From Planctomyces sp. SH-PL14 (lineage in GTDB: Bacteria; Planctomycetota; Planctomycetia; Planctomycetales; Planctomycetaceae), in contig NZ_CP011270.1 in assembly GCF_001610835.1 (NCBI RefSeq), positions 3,986,001-4,050,000 of the forward strand: a DNA stretch of 64,000 nt, given 5' to 3'. This document shows positions 18,150-27,544 of this stretch, piece by piece (the stretch's first letter is position 1; each line of letters opens with the position of its first letter). The position numbers and the translations under genes were made by a program. A model generated the notes under the pieces. It worked only from the letters and a program-made list of their open reading frames with translations, ran no database searches and was not told the DNA's origin.

Positions 18150-19139
18150 CTAGACGGTCACCACGACCTTACCGATCTGCTGGTTCGACTCCAGATAACG
18201 ATGAGACTCGACAATCTGATCCAGCGGGAATGTCTTCGCCACCAGCGGCTTCAGCGCCCCGGACTCCAATCCCTTCACCACGAACTCCTTCGCCGGCTTC
18301 AACTTCTCCGGATGCGTCGTGAACTCGAACAGCAGATAACCGCGAATCGTCAGCGTCTTCCCCAGGACATCCATCAGCGGCAGCGGCGTCGGCTCGGTGC
18401 TGAGCGCGCCGTACTGGAACAGAATCCCCCCCGCCGCCATCGCGGCCGTCAACTTCGCCACCGTCGGACCACCGACCGGATCAAAGACGACCCGCGCCCC
18501 CTTCTGATCGGTGAGCTTCATCACTTCCGCAACAAGGTCCTGCTCCTCCGTCGCAATGACATGCTTCGCGCCGTGCTTCAGCAGCTCCTCCCGCTTGCCA
18601 CTCGTCCGCGTCAGCGCCACCGGCGTCGCCCCGATCAGGTTCGCGATCTGGATCGCCGCGATCCCCACGCTGCTCGACGCCGCCGGGATCAGGAGCGTGT
18701 CCCCCTTCGCCAGCTTCGCGATATCGATCACCGCCCCGTAGACGGTCAGGTACTGCATCCAGATCGACGTCCCCTCCTCCCACGAGAGAGACGCGGGGTA
18801 CCTGGCAACAGCAGCGGCCGGGACCGTCGCGACCTCTCCGTAGACCCCGTTCTTCCCGATCGAGAAGGCCGGGATCGTGCTCACCTTGTCGCCGACGGCG
18901 AACTCCGTCACGCCATCGCCGACCGCCTCGACCGTCCCGGAGCACTCATAGCCGATCCGCGACGGAAACGACGGCTGTTCGAGATACATTCCCGAACGGA
19001 ACATCGCCTCGGCCCGGTTGAGCCCGATCGCCTTCACGGCGATCCGGACTTCGCCGGGGCCCGGCGGCGCGACGGCGACCTCCTCCAGCTTGAGGACTTC
19101 AGGGCCGCCGGTCTGGTGAAAGCGAACGATGCGAGGCAT
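18150..19139 (-). CDS. Zinc-independent alcohol dehydrogenase / quinone oxidoreductase-like
   Basis: 329 residues of the medium-chain dehydrogenase/reductase superfamily, quinone-reductase branch. The N-terminal GroES-like domain begins RFHQTGGPEVLKLEEV. The catalytic and structural zinc Cys sets are absent. The NADPH-binding Rossmann region contains AASSSVGIAAIQIANLIGA. It should reduce quinones or activated alkenes with NADPH, in the cytoplasm. It starts eight bases after the YahK-like gene with an AAGGTGG ribosome binding site, so the two form an operon. Confidence 0.9.
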   Translation of the reverse strand: MPRIVRFHQTGGPEVLKLEEVAVAPPGPGEVRIAVKAIGLNRAEAMFRSGMYLEQPSFPSRIGYECSGTVEAVGDGVTEFAVGDKVSTIPAFSIGKNGVYGEVATVPAAAVARYPASLSWEEGTSIWMQYLTVYGAVIDIAKLAKGDTLLIPAASSSVGIAAIQIANLIGATPVALTRTSGKREELLKHGAKHVIATEEQDLVAEVMKLTDQKGARVVFDPVGGPTVAKLTAAMAAGGILFQYGALSTEPTPLPLMDVLGKTLTIRGYLLFEFTTHPEKLKPAKEFVVKGLESGALKPLVAKTFPLDQIVESHRYLESNQQIGKVVVTV

Positions 19140-19147
19140 GAGCCACC

Positions 19148-20161
19148 TTACTTGTTGACGTCCAGAACGATCCGGTACCGCGCCTTGCCCGCCGACAGGT
19201 GCGCGATGGCGTCGTTCACCTTGCTGAGCGGGAAGTGCTCGACCTGAGGCGCTACCTTCTTGCGAGCCGCGAACTCGAGCATCGTGGCGAGCCGGTTCGG
19301 GCTGCCGGTCGGGGAACCGGAGACGTTCTTCTGCCCCATGATGAGGGCGAAGGCCGGAATGCCGACCGGCTCCAGCACGGCGCCGACGATGTGCAGCCGT
19401 CCCCGCGGCTTGAGCGTGTTCAGGAGCGCCGGCCAGTCGAGCGGGACGTTGACCGTCGAGATGAGCAGGTCGAACCGGCTCGCCGCCGCCGCGATCGCCT
19501 TCGGGTCGCGGGTCGAGAGGACATGGTCCGCTCCAAAGCTCTTCGCCTCGTCGAACTTCGACTCGCTCGACGTGAAGGCGGTCACCTCACAGCCCCAGGC
19601 GTGGGCGAACTTGACCCCCATGTGCCCCAAGCCGCCGATCCCGATGACGCCGACGTGATCCGACGGCTGGATGCCGTAGCCCGCGATCGGCGTGAAGACC
19701 GTGACGCCGCCGCACAGGAGCGGACCGGTCGAGGTCATGTCGATCCCCTCGGGGAGCGGAATCGTCCAGGCCCAGTGAGCCCGCATCCGCTCGGCGAATC
19801 CGCCGTTGTGGCCGACGATCGTCGGGACCGCCGAGCCGCAGAGGTGGTGATCGCCCCCCATGCACTGCCGGCAGTGCATGCAGCTTTCCGCGGTCCAGCC
19901 GATCCCGACCGCCTGTCCGATCTTCCGTCCCTTGGCCCGCTCGCCGAGAGCGACGATCCGGCCGACCGCTTCGTGGCCGGGAACGAAGGGGAACTTCGTG
20001 ACCGCCCACTCGTCCTCGATCACCGACTTGTCCGAGTGGCAGAGGCCGCAGTACTCGACGGCGATCTCGACCTCATCGGGCCCCAGCGGCCCCGGATCAA
20101 TCTCCTGTTCGACGAGCTTCTGCTTGGCGGCGGTGGAAACCCAGGCGCGATACTTCGCCAC
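19148..20161 (-). CDS. Zinc-dependent NAD(P) alcohol dehydrogenase, YahK-like
   Basis: 337 residues of the cinnamyl-alcohol-dehydrogenase/YahK group. Catalytic zinc ligands appear in CGLCHSD and GHEAVG; the structural zinc site is CMHCRQCMGGDHHLC. The Rossmann motif is GIGGLGHMGVKFA. It probably reduces aldehydes to alcohols with NADPH. The start is GTG at 20161 with AAAGGA before it. It is the first gene of a pair with the quinone oxidoreductase-like gene; both would handle reactive carbonyl or alkene compounds. Confidence 0.92.
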   Translation of the reverse strand: MAKYRAWVSTAAKQKLVEQEIDPGPLGPDEVEIAVEYCGLCHSDKSVIEDEWAVTKFPFVPGHEAVGRIVALGERAKGRKIGQAVGIGWTAESCMHCRQCMGGDHHLCGSAVPTIVGHNGGFAERMRAHWAWTIPLPEGIDMTSTGPLLCGGVTVFTPIAGYGIQPSDHVGVIGIGGLGHMGVKFAHAWGCEVTAFTSSESKFDEAKSFGADHVLSTRDPKAIAAAASRFDLLISTVNVPLDWPALLNTLKPRGRLHIVGAVLEPVGIPAFALIMGQKNVSGSPTGSPNRLATMLEFAARKKVAPQVEHFPLSKVNDAIAHLSAGKARYRIVLDVNK

Positions 20162-20324
20162 GATTGATCCTTTCGACGGTGAATCTCTGCTCGATCAACC
20201 GACGTCCGGCTGACCGAGACGATGCTGAGTCATTCTCGCCGACCGCGGCGCGATGGAAAGCCTCGGCCGCGAAACTTCAGTGAAGGCGACCTGCATTCGG
20301 TTGCGGGTTGGCCGGTCGACTGCC

Positions 20325-22415
20325 TCACTGTCCCAGCTCGTCGGCCAGCGCCTTCGCGCCGTAGAGATCCCGGAGCGTTTCGCGGATCGCGCTGGAATGG
20401 ACGCTGACGGCGCGGGCCTGGGTGTCGCTGTAGACGTAGTCGGAGACGAGCGACTGGATGTTGCCGTCGAAGATGATCCCGACGACCTCGGCCTGGCGGT
20501 TCACGACCGGGCTTCCGGAGTTGCCGCCGATAATGTCCGCCGTGTTGACGAAGTTGAACGGCGTCGAGGCCTTGAGCTTGTCGCGGCCTTCGAGCCAGCG
20601 CTTCGGGAGCTGGAACTGTCCTTCGCTGCCGTGAGCCTCGGCGTGGGCGTAGGTCCCGCCGAGCTGGGTCCACGGCGGGATCTGGTTTCCGGCCTCTTCG
20701 TAACCCTTCACCGGTCCGAAGGCGAGACGAAGGGTGAAGGTCGCGTCGGGATAGGTCCCGCTGCCGAGGACCGCGAACCGGGCGGCGGCGACCTTGGCGT
20801 AGGCTTGCCGCTGCGGCTCCTCGACCTCTTCTTCATACCGCTTCCGCAGCTCGCGGCCCCGCGGATCGACGAGCTTGGCGAGCCCGATGAGCGGGTCGTC
20901 CGACGACTCGATCCCCTTCTGGCCCGCCTTGGCGACCTTGCGGCGTTCTTCGACGTCGATGAGCCGCGATCCGCGGATCAGGGCGGCGGCCCGCTCGCGC
21001 GGGGACTGGCCGGCGAGGACCTTGGCGACGAGCGGATGGTCCGGACCGAGGTGCTCCACCAGCATCGCCAGCGAGTCGGCAAGCTTGGCGATCTCCAGGT
21101 CCGGATAGAGCGGCGCCTCGGAGTAGAGTCCCTGTTCGAGCGATTCGCGGGCGGCGGTCGTGTAGCTGTCGAGCCGCTCGGCATTCGGCTTGGTGTCTTC
21201 TTCCGCCATCCGGACGAGGGTCCGGGCGATCCCGAAGAGCGACGTGTTGAACGCCGCACCGAACTCGAACAGGCTCAGCTCGCGGCGGAACTCCTTGAGG
21301 TGCTCGAGCGAACCGGCGACTTCGTCCCACGCGGTCCCGTACTTCTTCTGGAGGTCGGGCTTCGCCGCGACCGCCTTCCGCAGGCTCTCTTCCTCCGCCC
21401 GCTTCTGGCGCATGACGACCGGGTCCTGCAGGCCGGCGAGTCCGCCGAGTTCGGACTTGCGGCTGTTCTGGATGCCGAACAGGTCGTCCTTGGCCTGGCG
21501 GGCGTTCTCCAGGCTCCGCTCGCTGAAGTTCGTCAGCATGACTTCCCGCCGCCGCAGGACGTCCATCGTCTGCGGGAGCGACAGGTCGCGAAGGTATTCG
21601 AGGTGGGCCATCGTGTTGAGGCGGCTGGTGCTGCCGGGATGGCCGGAGACGAACGTCAGCTCATCGTCCGCCGCGCCCGCTTCGCTCCACTTGAGGAAGT
21701 GTTCCATCTTCGCCGGCTTGCCGTCCTCGTAGACCCGGAAGAAGCAGACGTCGAGGCAGTACCGCGGATACTCGAAGTTGTCCGGGTCGCCGCCGAAGAA
21801 CGCGATCCCCTGCTCGGGGGCGAAGACCAGCCGGACGTCGGTGTACTTCTTGAACTGGTACAGGTGGTATTCGCCCCCCTGGTAGAGAGTGACGATATCG
21901 CTGCGGAGGCCGGTCTTCTGGTGCTGTTCTTCTTCGATCGTGTTGATCACCGCCCGCCGCGCCGCAAAGGCCTCCGCGGCGGACGAGCCCGGCTTGACCG
22001 CCGCGTTGACCTTGGCCGTGACGTCCTCGATGTGGACGAGGACGTTCAGTTCCAGGTCGACGCACTTGAGCTCATCCGCTTCCGATTTGGCGTGGAACCC
22101 TTCTTCGAGGAGGTCCCGTTCGGCGGAGCTGAGTTTCTGGAGGGCGTCGGCTCCGACGTGATGGTTCGTCATCACGAGTCCGCGGGAGGAGACGAACGAG
22201 CCTGATCCGCCGCTGTTGAACCGGACGCTGGAGAGCCGCAGGTGTTCCAGCCACTGGTCGGTCGGTTCGAAGCCGTACTTTGTCTTCAGCAGTTCCTTGG
22301 GGACGCGGTTGAAGAGCCACATCCCTTCATCGCCGCGGACTGCGTCCGCCGAGAGGCCGAGGGCCAGAGCTGCGAGACACATCCTTGAGGCAGAGCGCCG
22401 AAACCATCGCATCAT
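20325..22415 (-). CDS. S46-family serine dipeptidyl-peptidase (DPP7/DPP11-like)
   Basis: A 696-residue exported peptidase. An N-terminal signal peptide ends around ADAVRGDEG, and the mature start EGMWLFNRVP is typical of S46. The catalytic His is in TNHHVGADALQ and the catalytic Ser in IIGGNSGSPVVN near the C terminus. Most S46 enzymes have HHC at the His motif; here it is HHV. The family removes dipeptides from N termini in the periplasm. Start: the open frame reaches 22622 through repeat copy 7, but AGGAG nine bases before the ATG at 22415, together with the signal peptide, fixes the start. Confidence 0.92.
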   Translation of the reverse strand: MMRWFRRSASRMCLAALALGLSADAVRGDEGMWLFNRVPKELLKTKYGFEPTDQWLEHLRLSSVRFNSGGSGSFVSSRGLVMTNHHVGADALQKLSSAERDLLEEGFHAKSEADELKCVDLELNVLVHIEDVTAKVNAAVKPGSSAAEAFAARRAVINTIEEEQHQKTGLRSDIVTLYQGGEYHLYQFKKYTDVRLVFAPEQGIAFFGGDPDNFEYPRYCLDVCFFRVYEDGKPAKMEHFLKWSEAGAADDELTFVSGHPGSTSRLNTMAHLEYLRDLSLPQTMDVLRRREVMLTNFSERSLENARQAKDDLFGIQNSRKSELGGLAGLQDPVVMRQKRAEEESLRKAVAAKPDLQKKYGTAWDEVAGSLEHLKEFRRELSLFEFGAAFNTSLFGIARTLVRMAEEDTKPNAERLDSYTTAARESLEQGLYSEAPLYPDLEIAKLADSLAMLVEHLGPDHPLVAKVLAGQSPRERAAALIRGSRLIDVEERRKVAKAGQKGIESSDDPLIGLAKLVDPRGRELRKRYEEEVEEPQRQAYAKVAAARFAVLGSGTYPDATFTLRLAFGPVKGYEEAGNQIPPWTQLGGTYAHAEAHGSEGQFQLPKRWLEGRDKLKASTPFNFVNTADIIGGNSGSPVVNRQAEVVGIIFDGNIQSLVSDYVYSDTQARAVSVHSSAIRETLRDLYGAKALADELGQ

Positions 22416-22517
22416 CGACCGGATCTCCTGAACGGTGAAGACCGCAGGGTAGCCACCCGAAGCCAAGTCAGCACCCGAGCGCGTCCGAACCGACGGACAA
22501 TCGATTGCGGAAGCGGA

Positions 22518-22850
22518 CCGGGGTCCAGGGGCTGGCCCCTGGTGGGGAGTGCAGAGGGGCAACGCCCCTTTGCCCGCCGGAGGCTTGGCCGTCGAGAGAT
22601 GTCTGAAGGAGTAAGTGTCCAAACGCGGACAACGTGTCGTATGCCCCCCTCACCAACCCGCGGGGATTGCAATGCGAGCGTTGTGGTGGGAGGGAGTCCT
22701 CAACGCCGGCACCACAAAGCGGTCGTCCGTTGTTTACACCGGTTCCTCATGGAAGCGCCTCCGGCGGCAAGGGGTGCCCCCTTGACCCCGGCTGCCGTCG
22801 CACATTGGGCTTGAGCTGACGACGCTGCGTCGGCACGGACGCGATTCGAA
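22518..22850 (+). repeat. Dispersed structured repeat, copy 7
   Basis: Forward full copy between two tandem minus-strand genes. The left tip hairpin reads CCAGGGGC-TG-GCCCCTGG, longer than in most copies but still perfectly paired. Confidence 0.85.
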
Positions 22851-22874
22851 ACAGCGGAATCAGCCTTCCAAGCT

Positions 22875-23243
22875 TCACTGACCGTCATTCGGCGATTGCA
22901 CTTCCTCGGAGTCGGCTGACGACTCTCGATGCCACTCGTCCGCTTCGGGCTGCATACACCGGTCCTGCCAATCCTTGAGGGAAGTGTAGAAACGCGTGTT
23001 TGGCCAAACACCGCTGTTCTCAGGACGCCCGGTCCACGTGAGATGGACGACCGCGTAGGGTTCCGCGGTCCCTTCCAGCCGAAACAGCACGTCGTCGTTG
23101 TCGCCCCGTCTGGCAATGGCAAGCGGCCGGCAGCCATTGAGGGGATGTGCGGGGCTGATCTCTCTGAGCAGCTCCTGCTCCAGATTGCTGGGTGCGCGGG
23201 TGACCGCTTCCCAGGGCGCCAGAAACTCAACCTGATCCGACAA
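22875..23243 (-). CDS. Conserved-looking hypothetical protein
   Basis: 122 residues, no signal or membrane segment. It has a compact pattern of aromatic and His residues (HPLNG, DDVLFRLEG, YAVVHLTWTG, WQDRCMQPEADEW) of the sort seen in small widespread uncharacterised proteins. A polar, low-complexity tail follows from about residue 100. It sits 36 bases downstream of the large kinase gene in the same direction, so it may be co-transcribed with it. No function can be assigned. Confidence 0.65.
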   Translation of the reverse strand: MSDQVEFLAPWEAVTRAPSNLEQELLREISPAHPLNGCRPLAIARRGDNDDVLFRLEGTAEPYAVVHLTWTGRPENSGVWPNTRFYTSLKDWQDRCMQPEADEWHRESSADSEEVQSPNDGQ

Positions 23244-23279
23244 TCTGGACCTCCGCTGTCCCTGTGGAACGAGTCGCCT

Positions 23280-26200
23280 CTACGGATCGAGGCTGTCGAA
23301 AATTCGCACCGATTCATCCCGGCTGGCGGTTCCCAGACGGCGGCCGTCGCGGCTGAACGTCACGCCGAAGACCGTCGACTCATGCTTGAACCGCAGGAGC
23401 TGCTGGCCGGTCGCCATATCCCAGACGCGGGCCGAACCATCCGCGCCGCCAGTCGCGAGCCGGGTTCCGTCGGGAGAGAACTCGACCTGATAAGCCGTGT
23501 TCGTCGCACCCCGGAGCTCGAACTTGAGCGTCCGCTCCGGCATCGCCCAGACCTGCACGACGCCGACCGACGACGTCGCCATCAGGTCCCCGGCGAGACT
23601 GATCGCCACGTCGTTCGTCCCGGTCACCGGATGGACCCACTGCTGCGAATCGGAATCGAAGCTCCAGCACCGGACCGTCCCATCTTCGCCGGCGCTCAGG
23701 ACCGACCGGTCGCGGGGGTGCCAGGCGACATCCATCACCCGCCGCGTGTGCCCTTTCCAGGTGCGGACGCACCGGCCGGTCGCCGTTTCCCAGACCCGGA
23801 CCGTCTGGTCGTGGCCGGCGCTCGCCAGGTGCTTTCCGTCCGGACTGAGGGCGAGTCCCCAGATCGGGGCGGTGTGGCCCTTCCAGATCGCCGGCGGCGA
23901 ATCGGGCTGCTGGAGGCTCCAGGCGCGGATCGTGGTGTCGTCCGAGCTGGAATAGAGCGTCGTTCCGTCGTGGGAGAAGACGACCCCTTCGGTCTGCTCG
24001 GTGTGCCCCTTGAAGGTCCGGAGCAGCGCGCCGGTCCGGACGTTCCAGGTCCGCACCGTCTTGTCGCGGCTCGCGGTCGCGACCGTCTCGCCATCCGGAC
24101 TGAAGGCGACCCGGAAGACCCATCCGTCGTGCCCCCGCAGCCGATGACAGAGCGGGTCGGCGGAGATGTTCCATTCCAGGATGTCCCCCCGGCTGGAGCC
24201 GGTGACGAGGCGCTGGCCGTCGAGATTCATGGCCGCGAAGTGAACCGGTCCCGCGTGACCCCGCAGCACCCGCGACTGGTCCGAGAGTCCCGGCGTCCAG
24301 AACCGGACCGTGGCGTCATCCGACGCGGAGAGGATCTTCTCGACGTTCGCCGTCATGGCGACGTCTTCCACCCGCCGCTCGTGTCCGAGGAACTGCCGGA
24401 CCTTCTTCCCGGTCCGCAGGTCCCACTGGACGATCGACAGCAGCGAGCCGGCGGCCCCCACGAGCCAGTCGCCGCCCGGATCGCGGCGGATGACCCCCAT
24501 GCCGTCGAACAGTCCCTCCAGGTCCGCCTCCGGCTTGCCGGTCTCGGCGTTCCAGCTCTGGACACGGTCTCCGAACGACAGGGTCGTCATCACCCGTTTG
24601 TCGTCGTGCGAGAACTCGACCCCGCTTTGGGCGTTGGCCTTGGGGACCTGCCACCGGGCGACCCGCTGGAACGTGTCGACGTTCAGGACGGCGACCTGCC
24701 CGTTGGCAAACACGGCGGCGATCCGGGAGTCGTCGCGCGTCAGGGCCAGGGGACCGACCGCTGCGTTGGCGACCGGACCGTCGCTCTTGCGAATCGTCTT
24801 CCCGGCGGCATCCAGGAGCGCGATCCGGCCATCCTGGTAGCCGACGAAGAGCCGGCCTTCCTCTTTCCCGCCCCCCCACCGGACGACCGTGCTCCGGAGC
24901 GGCGTCTCCTGCTCCCACACGGTCTCGCGGCGTTCGAGGTCGAAGACGCGGATCGTCGACCGGCCGCTCGTCGCCAGCCGCCGGCCGTCGGACGTCACCG
25001 ACAGCGAGAGGAGCCCCTGATGAGTCGGGAGCTGGGCGTAGTCAAAGCCCGCCCGCCGCAGGCGATCGAGGTAGTGCCATTCGAAGCCGCGGAGGTCTTC
25101 GCTGCCGCCGGCCGGACGCAGGCCGTCGAGGATCCGCGTCATCTCCTTGTGGTTCGCCTCCTCCCACATCTGCATGGCGACGTTGATCTGCGATCCGTAG
25201 AGGAACCGCCGAGCCCGCGCCTCCTGATACTCGGCTCGGGTGCGCTGCCGGTCCGCCTCCTCCCGTGCGGCAACGGCGGCAGTCCGTTCCACCTCCGCCT
25301 TGCGCCGCAGCTGCTCGGCTTCGCCCCGCAGCCCGTCGGCCTTGGCCTTCTCCTCCTCGGCCAGGACCCGCTGCCGCTGGGCTTCGGTCCGCTGTGTCTC
25401 GGCGACTTCCCGCTGGTGCTCCGTCTCAGAGAGCGATTTCGACAAATCGCTCTGGTACGACAGGCTGACACCGACGACTGCCAGCGCCACCAGGGCCAAG
25501 ACGGAGACCACCGCCAGTCCTGCCTCGGTCGGCCGCCGTCGCATCCAGCGGGCGGTCCGTTCCAGCCGTCCCAGCGGCCGGGCCAGGATCGGCTCCCCGT
25601 TCAGGAACCGCTGCAGCTCGTCCGCCATCTCGGCGCCGCTCGCGTACCGGTCCTTCGGCGATTTCGAGAGAGTCTTGAGGCAGATCGTTTCCAGGTCCCG
25701 CGGGAGCTGCGGGCTCCACTGCCGCGGCGCGACCGGGTCGGTATGGACCACCTGTTGCAGCGTCTCGATGACGCTGGCCGCCTGGAACGGCGGACGGCCC
25801 GCCAGGAGGCAGTAGAGCGTCGCCCCGAGGGAGTAGACGTCGGAGAGGACGCCGACCTCTTCGGTCTTTCCCGAGGCCTGCTCCGGCGGCATGTAGCTCG
25901 GCGTCCCGAGGACCTGCCCGGTGGCCGTGAGTCCGCTGTCCTTGGCGGTCCGCTTGGCGAGACCGAAGTCGGTCACGCGGGGCTCGCCGTCCTTGTCGAT
26001 CAGGACATTGGCCGGCTTGATGTCGCGATGGACGATCCCCTTCGAGTGGGCGTAGTGGACCGCGCGGGCGATCTTCTCCATCAGGGTCGCCGCCTTGCGG
26101 GGGCCGAGCGGGCCGTCGGCGACGATCTGCTTGAGGCTGTTCCCTTCGACGTAGGCCATCGAGAGATAGGGCCGGCCGCGGTCCTCTCCGACGGCGTGGA

Positions 26201-26642
26201 CGGCGACGATGTGGGGATGGTCGAGCTGGCCCGCCGCCTCCGCTTCCGCCTGGAAGCGGCCCCGCTCCTCGGGGGACATGCCGTGCGTCCCGAGCATCAT
26301 CTTGAGGGCGACGGTCCGGTTCACGCCGAGCTGGCGGGCCCGGTAGACGACCCCCATTCCGCCGCGGGCGATTTCGCCCAGGATCTCGAAGTCGCCGATC
26401 CGCTCGACGACCTTGGGGGCGATGATGGTCTTCAGGTGGGAGTCGTCGACCGGGGTGGTCGCCGGGGGGCGTGGCGTATCGGGGCGGGTGGCGGAGCCGC
26501 CGCGCGAGGGGCCGGTTCCCGACGCGGGGGGTTTGGCGGCGGGCTTCTTCGGTTCGGCCCGCGGTTCGGCGACGGTCTCGCTGGTGTCGATGCGCGGTGG
26601 CGTCGGGTCAGAGTCGGTGGGATCGGTCGACGGGCGGGTCAC
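23280..26642 (-). CDS. Ser/Thr protein kinase with C-terminal WD40 propeller(s)
   Basis: A 1120-residue PknB-type kinase. After a Pro/Thr-rich N-terminal tail, the kinase domain covers about 80-350: the Gly loop is in GEIARGGMGVVYRA, the catalytic loop is HRDIKPANVL, and the activation segment starts with DFGLAK. One transmembrane helix is near 370-395. A heptad-rich coiled coil follows (about 400-480), then WD40 repeats to the end, with recurrent GHTxxVxxVAFSPDG and TVRxW patterns. It is a membrane kinase with an external or internal propeller scaffold, an architecture frequent in planctomycetes. Start is GTG. Confidence 0.92.
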   Translation of the reverse strand: MTRPSTDPTDSDPTPPRIDTSETVAEPRAEPKKPAAKPPASGTGPSRGGSATRPDTPRPPATTPVDDSHLKTIIAPKVVERIGDFEILGEIARGGMGVVYRARQLGVNRTVALKMMLGTHGMSPEERGRFQAEAEAAGQLDHPHIVAVHAVGEDRGRPYLSMAYVEGNSLKQIVADGPLGPRKAATLMEKIARAVHYAHSKGIVHRDIKPANVLIDKDGEPRVTDFGLAKRTAKDSGLTATGQVLGTPSYMPPEQASGKTEEVGVLSDVYSLGATLYCLLAGRPPFQAASVIETLQQVVHTDPVAPRQWSPQLPRDLETICLKTLSKSPKDRYASGAEMADELQRFLNGEPILARPLGRLERTARWMRRRPTEAGLAVVSVLALVALAVVGVSLSYQSDLSKSLSETEHQREVAETQRTEAQRQRVLAEEEKAKADGLRGEAEQLRRKAEVERTAAVAAREEADRQRTRAEYQEARARRFLYGSQINVAMQMWEEANHKEMTRILDGLRPAGGSEDLRGFEWHYLDRLRRAGFDYAQLPTHQGLLSLSVTSDGRRLATSGRSTIRVFDLERRETVWEQETPLRSTVVRWGGGKEEGRLFVGYQDGRIALLDAAGKTIRKSDGPVANAAVGPLALTRDDSRIAAVFANGQVAVLNVDTFQRVARWQVPKANAQSGVEFSHDDKRVMTTLSFGDRVQSWNAETGKPEADLEGLFDGMGVIRRDPGGDWLVGAAGSLLSIVQWDLRTGKKVRQFLGHERRVEDVAMTANVEKILSASDDATVRFWTPGLSDQSRVLRGHAGPVHFAAMNLDGQRLVTGSSRGDILEWNISADPLCHRLRGHDGWVFRVAFSPDGETVATASRDKTVRTWNVRTGALLRTFKGHTEQTEGVVFSHDGTTLYSSSDDTTIRAWSLQQPDSPPAIWKGHTAPIWGLALSPDGKHLASAGHDQTVRVWETATGRCVRTWKGHTRRVMDVAWHPRDRSVLSAGEDGTVRCWSFDSDSQQWVHPVTGTNDVAISLAGDLMATSSVGVVQVWAMPERTLKFELRGATNTAYQVEFSPDGTRLATGGADGSARVWDMATGQQLLRFKHESTVFGVTFSRDGRRLGTASRDESVRIFDSLDP

Positions 26643-26766
26643 GATCTCAAGTCCTCGGCTCGTTCCGTGGAAGTCCCGGCAGGGCAGCGTGGGAACGAGA
26701 GTCCGGGAAGTTTAAACGTTTGGAACGCCAGCGTCCCGGTGGGCCGGGGTGGGAGGGGAGAGCGAG

Positions 26767-27255
26767 TGCGTGTGTCCCGAAAGTCGGTGGAAAGTTCCAA
26801 CGGGAGGATCGAGGGGAAGACATCGGAAGGGCCGTACCTCGACGCACTGCTCCTCGTCTCCTCTGTGATCTCTGTGCCTCTGTGTTTTCTTCTTCCGGAA
26901 GAGGTTTGAAACACAGAGACACGGAGGGCACAGAGACGAAGAGGGAGGCGGGCCGACACGGGCCTTCGGTGCGGAGTGTCGACGACTCATCGGTGGCGGG
27001 AGACAACGCTGCGGCTCGGCAGGAGCCTCGCCCTCCCGGGGGGCCGTACCCCGACGCACTGCTCCTCGTCTCCTCTGTGATCTCTGTGCCTCTGTGTTTT
27101 CTTCTTCCGGAGGAGGTTTGAAACACAGCGAGACGGAGGGCACGGAGACGAAGAGGGAGGCGGGCCGACACGGGCCTTTGGTGCGCAGTGTCCGGGATTC
27201 ATCGGTGGCGGGAGACAACGCCGCGGCTCGGCGGGAGCCTCGCCCTCCCGGGGCG
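26767..27255. repeat. Second locus of the composite CTCTGTG repeat
   Basis: Starts with a copy of the GT-rich end (AAAGTCGGTGG, to 26789) also found at 2768-2790, then two roughly 200-bp units starting near 26832 and 27035. Each unit has a CTCTGTG...CACAG inverted repeat around CTTCTTCCGGA, plus the GGAGCCTCGCCCTCCCG motif. No opposite inverted end was found, so this locus seems to lack one terminus. Confidence 0.7.
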
Positions 27256-27544
27256 TTCTGGCGGGGCGATGGGGCTCTCCGGACAAGGCTTTATGGCCTG
27301 CCGCGAGGGGCCGAATCTGCCGGCTACAGCGGGTCTCGAAGATGACCCGGGCCCCCGCAAAATCCGCCGGACCCGCGTAAAAAATACAATCGTTCGGCAA
27401 TTCCTGCCCAACATATTGACCCTTTTTGCCGGTCGCCGATACAAACCCCGCACCTTCAACCGCAGCGGTCAACTCCCTTCCCACCTCGACCGCCCGCAGT
27501 TCCCTTCTCAAATCCCCTCCTCTCGTCAAAGCAGGAATGAATCC
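27256..27544 (+). promoter_or_regulatory. Leader and probable promoter of the secreted repeat protein
   Basis: AT-richer than its surroundings. TTGACC at 27416-27421 and GATACA at 27438-27443 are 16 bases apart, giving a plausible promoter with a leader of about 95 bases. No structured leader element was recognised. Confidence 0.45.

Noticed and set aside
20325-22622. 765-residue version of the S46 peptidase
   Set aside because: The first 69 codons come from repeat copy 7; the signal peptide and ribosome binding site fix the start at 22415.
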